64,000 nucleotides of DNA, from positions 28,506,075 to 28,570,074 of the forward strand of contig CM071935.1 of the NCBI GenBank assembly GCA_016081115.2, given 5' to 3'. Position 1 is the stretch's first letter. Each line of letters begins with the position of its first letter. A program made the translations under genes and the position numbers. This document shows, in pieces, positions 40,831 to 52,036 of the stretch. This DNA comes from Rehmannia glutinosa (taxonomy: Eukaryota > Streptophyta > Magnoliopsida > Lamiales > Orobanchaceae). Under the pieces are notes generated by a model, which did not search any database, was not told the DNA's origin, and worked only from the letters and a program-made list of their open reading frames with translations.

Positions 40831-41069
40831 CGTGTATTTTATATGTAAATACATACAATGTAAGTCTTACGTAATAATGCTATAAATTTTTTTGACAATT
40901 ACATACTACGATACACCTTGTAAAAATTGTGTCAAGTACAAGAATGATATGATCAATAAAAAGATTGATTATGTGCATACATTCTATGTCAATACACTAT
41001 CTCGTATGTATCTTTGTTATTTGCATCTTTGTATGATTTAAGTTTTGGCATCATCAAAAAGGGGGAAAT

Positions 41070-42112
41070 TGTTAGGAATTCTATTGTTTAGATTTTGATG
41101 AATGCCATGTAAAACTTAGAATAGAAAGTTGGCTCCCCAATTCTTGCTTTGAAATGTATTGTAACAATTAGAGTGGCAAGCCGAGTTAAGTCGCCTACGC
41201 TCCAACTTGCAAGAAGACAATCAAGGCTTGAAGGAAAACTCTGCTATGAGACAATTTGAGTACAACAAAGAAGAGCGAGGGAACTCGATGAAGAAGCGGT
41301 GAGATGCGGTGAGTGGAACATCATCAAGACAACTCAAGAGAAGCCAAGTCTCAAGTCAGTGTGATGAAGAGTCATCCAATGATTGGAAGTCGACTCTAAG
41401 TCACCCGGGGAAAGCGAAGAAATGCGATCAAGTCGAGATAATCGTAAAAAAGAACCGTTTACGTAAATCAAGAGATTTACTTAAACAAGTAATATCTCCA
41501 TACTACCTTTCTTGGAGTGCTCGGTCGAAGCGTGCAAAAGAAATGAACCAATGGGAAGCACTACACCGTGTCGAACTACGAAAAGATGATAAAACATTTC
41601 ATACGAGGAAATGGCAATTCCAAGAAGCGCATACCAACGATCGCAAAGTGATTTTCAAAAATGAGCCTATCTCTTCAACGGGCAAATTTTTGAAAGTTCA
41701 CTATAAAAGGCCGAGGAGTTTGTTTGAAAAAAGAGGATGAATGACACACGTGAGATATACAAGCTTATCAATAATGAAACAATCTCAATCCTCAAGCCTA
41801 CATCTCAAGTACATCAATCCAACACTTTTTCGTGAAGGAAAGAGAACTTCAATCGAGTTGAAGAGGAAAATATCGAAAACAAAGGGGTCTACATTCCAAG
41901 AAGGATGTAGAAAGGTTCAAGGTCGAACCAAGTCTTAAGCTTTTGGAGGGCTTCGTGATCAAATCCAAAGTGCTTGAGCAAGTGAGTCAGAGTAGCAAGC
42001 GGTTGCCTGTGAAGAAGAAGCCGAGTCGCACTGAGAAGCCGGTGAGTGATCAAGGCGTCTCAGATCGAGTCCCAAAGGATCAAGTCGAATTTGTTGTGAT
42101 CAAGACTTGATC
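41070..42112 (+). repeat. Truncated 3' LTR of the Sirevirus-like element
   Basis: Begins TGTTAGG directly after the polypurine tract and follows the 5' LTR for about 1040 bp, to GATCAAGACTTG. The remaining ~490 bp of the LTR are absent. Differences from the 5' copy include many one- to four-base indels as well as substitutions. Confidence 0.8.
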
Positions 42113-42138
42113 CTATCGGGTATGCGTATGCACACGGC

Positions 42139-42804
42139 AGGGGTCAATTTTGGCTTGATGCACGGGCAGCCCGTGCGTATGCACACGGCCCGTGTGCCTA
42201 TGTGAACGAAAATAGGGTGTTCGACTTGACGCATGGGCATACCGTGCGTCTGTGTGGGTCAGCACTAGCAGGGTTTAGTATTTGGGCCATAACTTTCTCT
42301 ACAAAATTGGTATTGGGCTGATTCAAGTTGCTTTGGAAAGCTAATAAAAAGGTCTACAACTATTATAAAGACACCAGGAATAGATTCGAAAATCCTATAC
42401 GCGTATTTTCTCCCACACGTGAACTTTGACTGCGATTGAGTTTTCTTTTTGGTTTTGGAATTCTTTTCCTTTCTAGTTTGTTTAGGGTATACTTTGAGTC
42501 GCCTATATAAGGCAAGACACTTTGTTTATTTTGAACGGAACTTTGATATTGAATATTGATTGAGATTTTTCTCTCCAACCTTTTGGATTTTTCGAATAGC
42601 TTTAAGATTGTTCATCTTGTTAAGAATCTCGACTTATCAAACAAACTTCTGCATTTGTTTGTGGCGTCTACGCATACCGAGGTTCCTGCTTTGCTGAGTA
42701 ACGGGTCTAGGTTTCCACCATTTTTAACCTAACTAGTGAATATCTTAGGTTAACCACATATTGTTGTTGGGTCGTATGCATAGTTGTTGTTGCGGTTCAC
42801 ATCA
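42139..42804 (+). repeat. 5' LTR of the deleted Gypsy element
   Basis: Ends CACATCA immediately before the primer-binding site. It contains a strong TATA box (CCTATATAAGGC) near 42503. The first bases are uncertain because the junction with the truncated Copia LTR at 42113-42138 is not resolved. Confidence 0.75.
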
Positions 42805-43012
42805 GTTGGTATCAGAGCCATCTAGCAAGGTTAAATCTATCCTTTTTTTCTTTTATTTTCCAGATTTGCTTTGTTATCCATAAACCCTAGCTCTTAAATG
42901 GTACCAAAAAAATCAAATTTAAAAAAAATATGAGGGAGTTAATTTCGTGATTTGTTGGGAGCGTGAGATTTTTTTTGGGGATTGTTGTTGTTATTGCACT
43001 TGTTTATACATC

Positions 43013-44583
43013 ATGTCTGAACAAAAGAGACAACCGTTGGATCTGACCAACATATTACACATGGAGGTAATTGAGGGTCTTATGAAGAAAATGATGTTAG
43101 AGATGTATGGGAAGCCGGGTGAATATAGCAGTACCCGAAAATAGGAGACTAGGGTGCAAAGGCAAATGCGTGTAGATCGTGGAGTTAGATGATGAATTTA
43201 ATGAGTATATTGAGGGAGACCGGAATTATAGCCTGGGTAGAGGAAGACAAGTGGTTAGAGGAGATAGAATACGTGAAGTTAGTAATTTGAGTACTATCAA
43301 GATGAATATTCTGTCTTTTCAGGGGAAGAGTGATTCGGATGTGTACTTAGAATGGGAACGTAAGATGGAGAATATATTCGATTGTCATAATTACTCGGAG
43401 TTGAAAAAGGTAAAAATGGCAGCGACAGAATTATCTGATTATGCTATTATTTGGTGGGATCAATTGATAATAACTAGGAGAAGGACGAGAGAAGGTGCCG
43501 TATCTACTTAGGATGAGATGAAGCAATTGATGCGACGACGTTTTGTGCCTAACCACTACTATCAAGGTATTTTTTTAGCAATTACAGAGGTTAACACAAG
43601 GGTATCGTAATGTTGAAGATTATCACAAAGAGATGAAGATGTTGATGGCGAGGACTAATATAGAGGAGGATCAGGAGGTGACGATGGCAAGGTTTATCGC
43701 GAGATTGAATACTCCTATAGAAGATGCCATCGACTTACATTATTGTGTCAATCTTGAGGAGATGGTGCACATGGCGGTAAAAGTTGAGCAGCAGCTCAAG
43801 AGGAGGGGTTTCAACCGACATGCCCCGAGTCCTAACTCCAATGCATGGAAAGTGAACACCAGCAAAAAGGAGGAGAAGAGTTCGAAACCACTGGAGCAAA
43901 AGGGGAGGGTGACCGAGCCTAAACTTGCAGGTAAATTCGAACCCTCTATTGCCCGAACGAGAGATACTAAATGTTTTAAGTGTCATGATTTTGGGCATAT
44001 TGCTAGTCAATGTCAAATTAAAAGGGTATTGGTGTTGCGTGATAATGGGGAATTGGAGTCGGAAAATGAGGTTAAGCCGGAGTGGAAGATGTTCTTGAAG
44101 TTGTCGAGCCAAAAAAGGGTAATATTTTATCATTGGATTCTTATGATGTGTTGGGTATCGAGCTAACAAGTGAATCTGGTGATTCATTAGAAATTATTTT
44201 TTGTGAGTCAAAAGAAAAAGAGTGTTCGACAAGTGAGCAAAAGAATGAAATAAAAGCCAAGAAAAATGAGACTTTGAGTGAAAATAAAAATAGAGAGCTT
44301 GAGAGTTTGACCAAGGGTAGTTGTGAGATTCGAGAGATGGCAAAGCAAAAGGAAAGTACAAATTTTGAGTGGGCCAAAAATATTGGGGAAAAGGCCAATG
44401 AGGTAAAACAAGAGAGAACATTTGTGCTTATGATTAAAATCAGGGACATTAGGCGTGAGTGTTTGAATGCTAACATATCTAATAATATTTTGTCTAGTTC
44501 TATTGTTTCTCATGTGCCGGGATTTGGGCAACCGAATGAGTGTGCATGGCGTTTAACATTTGATCCGAGTGGGTTGATATAAC
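43013..44583 (+). pseudogene. Gypsy gag polyprotein remnant
   Basis: Starts at MSEQKRQPLDLTN (43013). The retrotransposon gag domain reads IKMNILSFQGKSDSDVYLEW and WWDQL near 43300-43470, is broken by a stop near 43510 and indels to 43630, then resumes (MARFIARLNTPIED). The CCHC zinc knuckle C-FK-C-HDFG-H-IASQ-C is intact at 43972-44013. A lysine/glutamate-rich tail extends to 44583. Gag packages element RNA; this copy is broken. Confidence 0.78.
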
Positions 44584-44851
44584 TGTTCAACCTTTGGGGT
44601 CTAGCGTTTGGATTCGAGGGAGAATCCCTTTCAAGAGGAGGGGAATGATGAGAATCCAGTCACGAAGGATCCGGGCAACACCAAATGAAAGATATCTCGA
44701 GTTCTTGAAGACTATGTAATTGAGTTCTTGAGTTCTTGTATTTGTTTATCATAGATTATGTGTTTATTTTTGTTGCTTTGAGTCATTTTGATGTTTTGGA
44801 GGCCAAATAAACCTTTAAGGCCGCGTCTTAAGTTGAAATTTTGGGACGAGC

Positions 44852-45496
44852 AGGGGTCAATTTGGCTTGACGCACGGCCAGCCAGTGCGCTTATGTGAAC
44901 GAAAATAGGGTGTTCGACTTGACACACGGGCAACCCGTGTGTCTGTGCGGGTCAGCACTGGCAGAGTTTAGTATTTGAGCCATAATTTTCTCTACAAAAT
45001 TGGTATTGGGCTGATTCAAGTAGCTATGGAAAACTAATAGAAATGGCTACAACTATTATGAGATATCAGGAATAGATTCGAAGATCCTATACGCGTATTT
45101 TCGCCCACACATGAACCTTGACTACGATTGAGTTTAGTTTTTGGGTTTGGACTTCTTTTCCTTTCTAGTTTGTTTCGGGTTTGCTTTGGGTCACCTATAT
45201 AAGGCAAGATACTTTGTTTATTTTGAACGGAACTTTGATATTGAATATTGATTGAGATTTTTCTCTCCAACCCTTTGGATTTTTCGAAGAGCTTCAAGAT
45301 TGTTCATCTTGTTGCGAATCCCGACTTATCAAACAAACTTCCGCATTTGTTTGTGGCGTCTACGCATACCGAGGTTTCTGCTTTGCTAAGCAACGGGTCG
45401 AGGTTTCCACCATCTTTAAACGAACTAGTGAAGATTTTGGGTTAACAACATATTATTATTGGGTCGTATGCACAGTTGTTGTTGTGGTTCACATCA
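44852..45496 (+). repeat. 3' LTR of the deleted Gypsy element
   Basis: About 645 bp, aligned with the 5' LTR through its length with scattered substitutions and a shorter CACGGGCAGCCCGTG segment near its start. It ends CACATCA at 45496 and is directly followed by LINE sequence. Confidence 0.78.
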
Positions 45497-46790
45497 GATA
45501 GAGTCCCGTTTGACACTTACATATGCATCAACATTCATCTTAAATTTCCCCATAGGTAGACAACTCCATGATTGGCCTCTATTGACCGGGAGAGAACATA
45601 TATGATTAGAATTCCTCTAACAACTTTGATATGCATCCAAGGTTTGCCCAGCAAGCTCAAGAATTTCAATAGATTTCATACAAATATTATTGAAAACCCC
45701 ATTGTTTCGTGAGTGCCATAATGCCTGCAAAACCACAACAAAATCCTCCAGCTCTGTTTCATTAAGCGCAACAGATATTGCTACATAAAACTCGGGAAAA
45801 AGAGCATTCTGCAACTTCCTAACCAAACAATAAAACATACTAGTATCCCACACATCTGTAGAATCCTTACAATCCCGCAATGCATGTTCAATCGATTCTG
45901 GAAAGATACCACACATGCTACACATTGGAGAGCAATTAACTTCTCAGCTAATAAGACTATAAGAGCCAACGCACAGGAAATAGCCCCGAAAACTGCACGC
46001 CAAAAAAAGATTTTAATCTTGCTGGATATCCTTAGATTCCAAATTCTATTCCACCATCGTCTAGATACATTCGAGTTAGAAGACTCCCGATTAGAAGATT
46101 CATATTGCAATGCAATTTTATATCCAGAATGGACAGAATAAACCTCCGACTTATCAAAATGCCATATTACTTTATCATTATAAGCAATATTTCTCTAAAG
46201 GTACATTCAATATCCGATGCCTATCACACTCCCAAAAGAATGAATCCAAGCTTTCAATATTTCATTGTCGATCATCAATTAAATCAGCAACCCTTGAAGA
46301 ACCAGCAATAGGACGTAGAGTAATCGGAGTAAAAGTCTATGGTCTCGGTATCCATGGATCTTTAAAAATATCAACTTGGCGACCATCTCCAATTCTCCAT
46401 TTGAGACAGTTTTGTAATAATTCCCTTCCCCATAAAATACTCCTTCAACTATAATAAGGATGTCTCCCTTTGTTGGAACATGACATAACAAGGAAGACAT
46501 AGAATTTAAGACATGCCACACTTGTTTTGCTAAAAGAGCTAGGTTAAAATATTCAAGGTCCCGAAAACCCATACCTCCAAGACATTTTGGACGTCTCAAT
46601 ATATCTTTCATCCAATGGATCTCGCATTTATTTTCATTTCCACCCCACCTAAATCTAGCCACCCGGTTTTGGAGTTTCAAACAAATGAAATGGGAATGCG
46701 AAAAACACTCATACAGTAAGTTGCCGAAGCTTGGACAACCTCCTCAATAAGAATTTCTCTTCCACTCTTATGTCTCTCTTTCTCTATATT
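45497..46790 (-). pseudogene. LINE ORF2 remnant: end of reverse transcriptase to start of RNase H
   Basis: Read on the minus strand from about 46760: GREILIEEVVQASATYCMSV (after the reverse transcriptase core), GWKDILRRPKCLGGMGFRDL, the zinc-binding region WWNRIWNLRISSKIKIFFWR and CSMCGIFPESIEHALRDC, the linker LQALWHSRNNGVF, and GKFKMNVDAYVS, the first strand of RNase H. It is cut at 45497 by the Gypsy LTR end. Several frame changes mean it is inactive. It is a different copy from the one at 25745, since both contain the start of RNase H. Confidence 0.75.
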
Positions 46791-46839
46791 TTCCCTTCCC
46801 AGCTGCACAATAGATTTGTTTACAGTTAACTTATCCCTC

Positions 46840-47052
46840 CCTTCCCATCGGGCTTTTGTAAAAATTCGGGCCTGGTCGGGCCGCCAAAATGACTAGCCCA
46901 ACCCAGCCCAAATATATATTTCATGTGCAAAAAAATCGAGCCGACCCAAAAAAGTCGGGCTAGCGCGAAATAGGCCCGACTTTTTTCGGGCTTAAAAAAA
47001 TGTGGCCCAACCCAGCCCAAACCCCGGACTGGGCTTGATTTTGCCACCTCTA
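46840..47052. repeat. hAT-like repeat remnant, one end intact
   Basis: The right end GCCACCTCTA is the inverse of the TAGAGGTGGC terminus common in plant hAT MITEs, with GGGCTGGGTTGGGCC-like subterminal words. The left end lacks a matching terminus. Confidence 0.45.
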
Positions 47053-47060
47053 CCACCAAC

Positions 47061-47905
47061 CATACCCAATCCCCGCTCTCATGTCTTCGTCGGTGGTGCC
47101 CACCCCCTCCCTATGCCCAGATCTTGAAATGACAGCCTTTATTCCTTTAGTTTTTCACGATTTTATGGTGTTGTCAGATCCTACATGTCGGTGACTCGAT
47201 GATGTGGGATGACGACGAGGGATGGGGACAGTGAACCAGGGTCGTTCCTATGTTTTAAAGAGCCTAGTGCGGAAAAAGGGGCCCTCTGTATTCATATAAA
47301 AAAATTAATCTTACAAAAAATAGTTTCATTGATCAAAGCATAAAAAAATGAAACATTATATTTCAATTTCAATATTTCCATTTTTATTAAAATAGTGCTG
47401 GAAAAGAGATATATCAATATCATCACGTCGGAAAAACTACCAATACATTAGCCATATAAAATTGATCTCCTTGCATTTTTATTTCCAAAACCTCTTTCAT
47501 AATCAAGTTTGTCTAAAATTTAGCCCTCAATTGAAATCATCGATAATTCATTCAACCTTGGACGTTGTAGACAAGCCAAAAGACTAAATTATTTATGTAT
47601 AAGATACCTTATTTTATACAATATATCATAATATTTAAAAAAAAAATTGTGGAAGAACTCTAAGCAAAATAGAACAGACATTTAGAAGATAATGAAACCC
47701 TAAGCAAAATAGAATAAATATTGATACAATTCATGTTAATGGTAAAAAACATCTTCCTTGATGTCTTCCTATGCGGCGACGCCGCCTTAACCGCCCCTGG
47801 GATGGATGGCTCTGTGGCGAACTAGGGATGGATCAGCGATTGGGTTATTTGGAGAGGGAGATGTTGCTCTCTTTGTCTTTATCTGCTTGTGATTTATATT
47901 TTCTT
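47061..47905. other. Spacer without recognised features
   Basis: Mixed composition with no supported gene. A block near 47235-47300 (GAGCCTAGTGCGG, GGGGCCCTC) resembles an unclassified dispersed repeat, but no boundaries are visible. Confidence 0.45.
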
Positions 47906-47988
47906 ACTTTGTTTGGGGAGGTCTCTTGTGAGACCGTCTCATGGATCTAAATCCGTGAGACGGAACTCCATTACCTAAAACTCACATG

Positions 47989-47991
<3 letters not shown>

Positions 47992-48032
<41 letters not shown>
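47992..48032. repeat. (CT)n microsatellite
   Basis: About 20 perfect CT repeats inside the Mutator-like element, followed by further pyrimidine-rich sequence to 48180. The serine/leucine frames there are by-products. Confidence 0.9.
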
Positions 48033-48037
<5 letters not shown>

Positions 48038-48239
48038 TAACGTGCCCCTTTCTCCCTCCCCATATCTCACTCCTTTCATGGTCCCCCTCTTTCTCTCTCT
48101 CCTCACACCTCCTCTCATGGTCTCTCCTCTCTCACTCTCCTCATTCAACTCTTCTTGTGGTTCATCTCTTTCTCTTTCCACATCTATCATCATTATTTCT
48201 CTCTACATGAATGAACCAAAAGAAAAACATAGAGAAAAT

Positions 48240-48800
48240 AAAGTATGACTTTCTATAAAAAAGTATCACATTAGACTCAAAAAGCACTTCTTAAAAAAAT
48301 ATCACTTTTTATTAAAAATAATATCACTTCTTTGGAAAAAGTATCACTTCTTATAAAAAAAAGTATCAATATTTATTAAAAAAAGTATTATTATTCATTA
48401 AAAAAGTATCACTTTTTATTAATTTTTTTTTATTAAAACAAAGTATCAATTTTTATAAAAAAAAGTATCACTTCTTATTAAAAAAATCATTTTTTTACTA
48501 AAATAAAATTTATTTTTATTAAAAAAAAAGTATCACATGTTATTAAAAAAGTATCATTTCGTATTAATAAAGTATCACGTTTTATTGAAAAAGTATCATT
48601 TCATATTAAAACAATATCATTTCGTTTTGAAAAGTATCACATTTTATTGAAAAAGTATCATTTCGTATTAAAAAAGTATTATTTCGTATTAAAAAGTATC
48701 GTTTATTATTAAAACAAATATTACTTCGTTATTAAAAAAAATCATTTTTTTCAAAAAAAGTATCAATTATACTATGAAAAGTATACATTTTTAAAGTATC
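48240..48800. repeat. Minisatellite of AAAAAGTATCACTTYTTATT units
   Basis: Around 25 degenerate copies of a 20-24 bp unit with core GTATCA(C/T)TT and A/T-rich linkers. It forms the core of the Mutator-like element. Confidence 0.8.
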
Positions 48801-48822
48801 ATTTCTTTGGGTATTTATTTTA

Positions 48823-49107
48823 GGGATAATTACAAAAAGTACTCCTGAGGCTTGACCTAATTACAAAAAAACCCAGCTAACTTCTAAAATTACAAAACAT
48901 ACCCCTAAGGTTTGATTCAATGTTAAAATTAAGGAGAAATTGCAATATTTTTATAAATATGAAGGGAGATTTTGAAATGTTTTTTGCTTATGAAGAGTTT
49001 AAATGTTAGACAAAATAAAACCTTAAGGGTATCTTTTGTATTTTGAAAGCTAGCTGAGTTTTTTTGTAATTAGGTCAAACCTCAAGGGTAATTTTTGTAA
49101 TTAACCC
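48823..49107. mobile_element. Mutator-like MITE, GGGATAATTAC family, copy D (nested)
   Basis: Ends GGGATAATTACAAAAAG and, inverted, AGGGTTAATTACAAAAAT, flanked by the exact 9-bp duplication TTTATTTTA (48814-48822, 49108-49116). It is inserted within the larger Mutator-like element. Confidence 0.75.
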
Positions 49108-49642
49108 TTTATTTTATGAAGAATTTGGATTTTGTGAGGTTTTTATAATTAAATGTGTGTATAGAGAGAGGGACGTGAGGAGAGAGAGAAAGGACAAGTG
49201 AAGAGAGAAGAATGGGGGACCAATAGATGAGAGATAAATTAGTGAACAATTAAAAACCACGTGAGAGAGAGAGGAGGATGAGGAGGGGGGCCAGTGAGAG
49301 AAGATGGGAAAAATAGGAAGAATGGGGACCATGTGAGGATCCGTCTCACGGATTTAGATATGTAAGACGGTCTCACATAAGTTTTTGTAACTTTGTTTTA
49401 TGATTTTATTTCTTGTTTTTTTCTTTTTTTCTCTGTTTTAATAGTTTTGTTTCCCTCGTTGGAGTGTTGTGTTTCGTGCCTCCTTTGAAAAGTGCAGCTA
49501 TCAAGATGAAATATATGTGGCAAAACAAAAGTGAACACTGATCATGAAAATCAAAAAGCTTGGCTAGATAGAATGTTTGAAGCCCTAATAGGGAATAAGC
49601 ATTCCTTCATGCATACTTTCACCAAAACCCCCCACTGTTTCC

Positions 49643-52036
49643 CTAATTCACATTCTGACCCCCAGTTGCTGTTGGTTGCGCGGCAGACGATTGCTGATTG
49701 GTCTCCCTTTGCATTGGCTCTCTCCTCTGTACCTGCATTGTTTCACGACGCCTATCGTATCGCGGGCGAGGCCGCCTACTCGTATTTTGTCTTTCAGTAA
49801 ACCTATATTGTGGCCTATGAATGACTTTACCATCAACAAAGAGATCGCCTGCAAATCATTTCACAAAACGTGTAAAAGATAAACTAAAATAAGTTGCACG
49901 AGAATGTTGGAAAGTAGTATTGTATAAAGTCACTAACCTCCATAGTCCTTATTGGGGACATCAAGGTATGAATCAGGCAATACCCATAGAACACCAGGTA
50001 GACCTATCAATAGCAACAATGCACAATTAATCAGGTCAACCTCAAAATAAATAAGTTTAAGATATGTACGCAGATACTGAAACCTCAATCTTCCCAAGAC
50101 AAGATGGGCTCTTCACATGTGTGCATAATTCCGACTTAATGGTTGACCATATATAGAAGTAGGATATCATATACATCACATTATTAATGGCAAAATAAAT
50201 TTTGGCAACAAAACCCCAACTCTACTACATCTCAAGACAATCAAAGTAAAGCTGGATAGTCTCATGCTCATGCAAATAAAATTTGAATGAGGCAAACAGT
50301 GAAACAAATAAACTTTAACACCAAATCCACTCAAAACCTAGTGCAAATCAAGAACTCACGGGTATTGCTTTCTCAGAAATCATTCTATAAAAACATAGCA
50401 TGAACAATGAAAGACTAAATAAACCAGATATCTCCATGATAATTTCAAAAATAGCCAGATAATTCCAAGGATGAAAAAGTCAGATCAGAGTTCACAGATG
50501 TTTGATACCTTTGACTTTGTATGATAGCTCTTCAGAGATCAAAGCTCCAAACCCAGTGTATGTTGTTGTACAAACAGAATATATCTTTTTATTAGCTTCC
50601 TCTTCACTGCATATCCAGTAACCACAGAACATGAATAAATCTACTTAATAGATAAAGTGACTTGAAAAATTGAAATGGTTAATTGTTATATTTATTGAGA
50701 ATTTAACATATTAGTCATTTTTTATATAATAATTAGTTTTTGGTAGGGTACCAATTTGAATAATCATATAATTATAAGTTTTTATATAAAATAAACGGAT
50801 TTTTGGAAGGTACTTGTAGCATACAGGAATCAGCAAATGGATTTGGGATGAGTACGGGTAATAGGTATAGTTTCTTAATCGGATTTGGGACTGGTACTGT
50901 CGTATAAATATAATAGGATTCGGGTATGGATAGCCTTAAATGGGTGGGTACCCTAGTCCCTGCCCATTGTCGTCCCCACTCACAGTGTCGTAAAAACAGA
51001 AAAGTATCAAACCTTTCACAAAGCCTGAATAAATACGCTAAAATCCTAATTCAATCAGTTTCTCGTTCCCCACCCTGCATCCGTTTTAATTACAACAAAA
51101 CAGAACTATCTTCCTCAAATTTATAATCTTAGCTCACTAGTCCCAGCCACCAGCCATTGCCCACTCCCCCCTAGTCTTTCGTCCGATTGGAACTTCAACG
51201 AAATGTTCTTCTACCTAGATATTTTCATGATCATTGAGCCTTGCTCTTATGTAATGGATATTATGAGTTTGGCCCCAAGACTCTTAACTCTCTACATCCT
51301 CCAATTCCAAATACCCCCACCCCCCAAAACCCCAACCCTCCAAACCAAAATTCCCCAGTCGAGCAAGCGAAAAACCACGTAGCAAAATATCATGACACTA
51401 GAAAGTATACATTCTGAGGGAAAAAAAATTCTTGTATCAAAAGAATATGAAAAAGATATGTTCATCATTCATCTTATATTACATAATTAGGCATGCGTTA
51501 TTCATACTCAAGAGCAGGAGAAGCTTGAAAAATCACAAACACATGGAAGACAGTAATTCATTTTTCAACTAAATAACTAAAATATGCAAGCATTCTGAGA
51601 TTTTACCTTGAATGTTAAAACAGTCATCATTGAAGACAAAAACAAAAATTAACCTTTAAGAAAGAGGAGAATAATCATTTAAATTTTACCTTCCAACAAT
51701 GGTAGCTAGGGTTTTTACATACGTATCAATCATCTCTTCTTCAGTGGGCTTAGGGTCCGAATTAAACTCCATCACTATGAGCCAGTGCTCGTAATCGCAG
51801 CCGTCGAGCAGAATCGTCTCCTTCGGCGGGCGGTTGCTCCAGTTCGGAGACGGGTCGTTTAAGGGGGAATAGCCCGAACCCGATGTCCTCAATCGGGTTT
51901 GAACAGTGAACCTGTCCATTCCAGGTTGCTGCTTGTCTTGGTTGTGGTGGCCCAGAAGGACAGGGACGGCGAAACGGGAGCGGCGGGACAGTAGGGAGGC
52001 TAATGTGCGCCGGGTGGCGAAGAGCGACGCCGCCAT
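49643..52036 (-). CDS. MORF/DAG family organellar RNA-editing factor (MORF8/MORF1-like)
   Basis: Four exons: 52036-51690, 50606-50509, 50003-49938, 49848-49643. All introns are GT-AG, phases agree and the 717-nt coding sequence is open throughout (238 aa). Residues 1-50 are rich in Arg, Ser and Ala with no acidic start, as in mitochondrial or dual targeting peptides. The MORF domain follows: PPKETILLDGCDYEHWLIVM (70-89), then YSVCTTTYTGFGALI, GVLWVLPDSYLDV and NKDYGGDLFVDGKVIHRP. NWSNRPPKETILLDGCD closely resembles MORF8/RIP1, but the C-terminus is short and Arg/Gln-rich, without MORF8's long Pro/Gly repeats. The family binds PPR proteins in C-to-U RNA editosomes of mitochondria and plastids. 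The exact MORF number cannot be fixed from sequence reading alone. Confidence 0.9.
50755..50990. repeat. hAT-like repeat remnant in intron 1 of the MORF gene
   Basis: Words GGGATGAGTACGGGTAATAGG and GGGTGGGTACCCTAGTCCCTGCCC recall the element remnant at 1441-2195. Termini and duplication are not recognisable. Confidence 0.4.

Larger units (their letters stand above)
28588..42112 (+). mobile_element. Sirevirus-like Copia LTR retrotransposon, 3' LTR truncated
   Basis: About 13.5 kb. The 5' LTR is 28588-30123 and the 3' LTR starts at 41070 but stops at about 42112. The primer-binding site is TGGTATCGGAGC (30126-30137), one mismatch from the complement of initiator tRNA-Met. A polypurine tract AAAAAGGGGGAAAT precedes the 3' LTR. 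Domain order gag, protease, integrase, reverse transcriptase, RNase H defines Copia. The size, the tract and a 5-kb region after pol fit the SIRE/Maximus lineage. All frames are broken, so it is inactive. The lost 3' part of the LTR is replaced by sequence leading into the Gypsy element. Confidence 0.85.
42139..45496 (+). mobile_element. Internally deleted Gypsy-type element with gag only
   Basis: Two related LTRs (about 42139-42804 and 44852-45496) share GGGGTCAATTT starts, CACATCA ends and a TATATAAG promoter motif (about 42505 and 45196). The primer-binding site TGGTATCAGAGC is at 42807-42818, right after LTR1. Between the LTRs is a gag frame with a zinc knuckle, followed by a short stretch reading ENPFQEEGNDEN, which resembles the extreme C-terminus of chromovirus polyproteins. 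Protease, reverse transcriptase, RNase H and integrase are missing. It therefore looks like a deletion derivative. No clean target duplication was found; the right end abuts a LINE. Confidence 0.75.
47915..49389. mobile_element. Mutator-like non-autonomous element with GTATCAC minisatellite core
   Basis: 1475 bp flanked by the exact 9-bp duplication ACTTTGTTT (47906-47914, 49390-49398). The inverted ends share GTGAGACCGTCT and ATCTAAATCCGTGAGACGGA. GAGACCGTCTCAC termini of this kind are frequent in plant genomes. Inside lie a CT microsatellite (47992-48032), a minisatellite (48240-48800) and a nested MITE (48823-49107). No transposase is present. Confidence 0.78.

Noticed and set aside
25745..46790. 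The two LINE remnants as halves of one LINE split by later insertions
   Set aside because: Both contain the first strand of RNase H, so they overlap in content and must be separate copies.
47975..48248. Ser/Leu-rich and Arg/Glu-rich frames
   Set aside because: They are translations of the CT microsatellite and its pyrimidine-rich flank.
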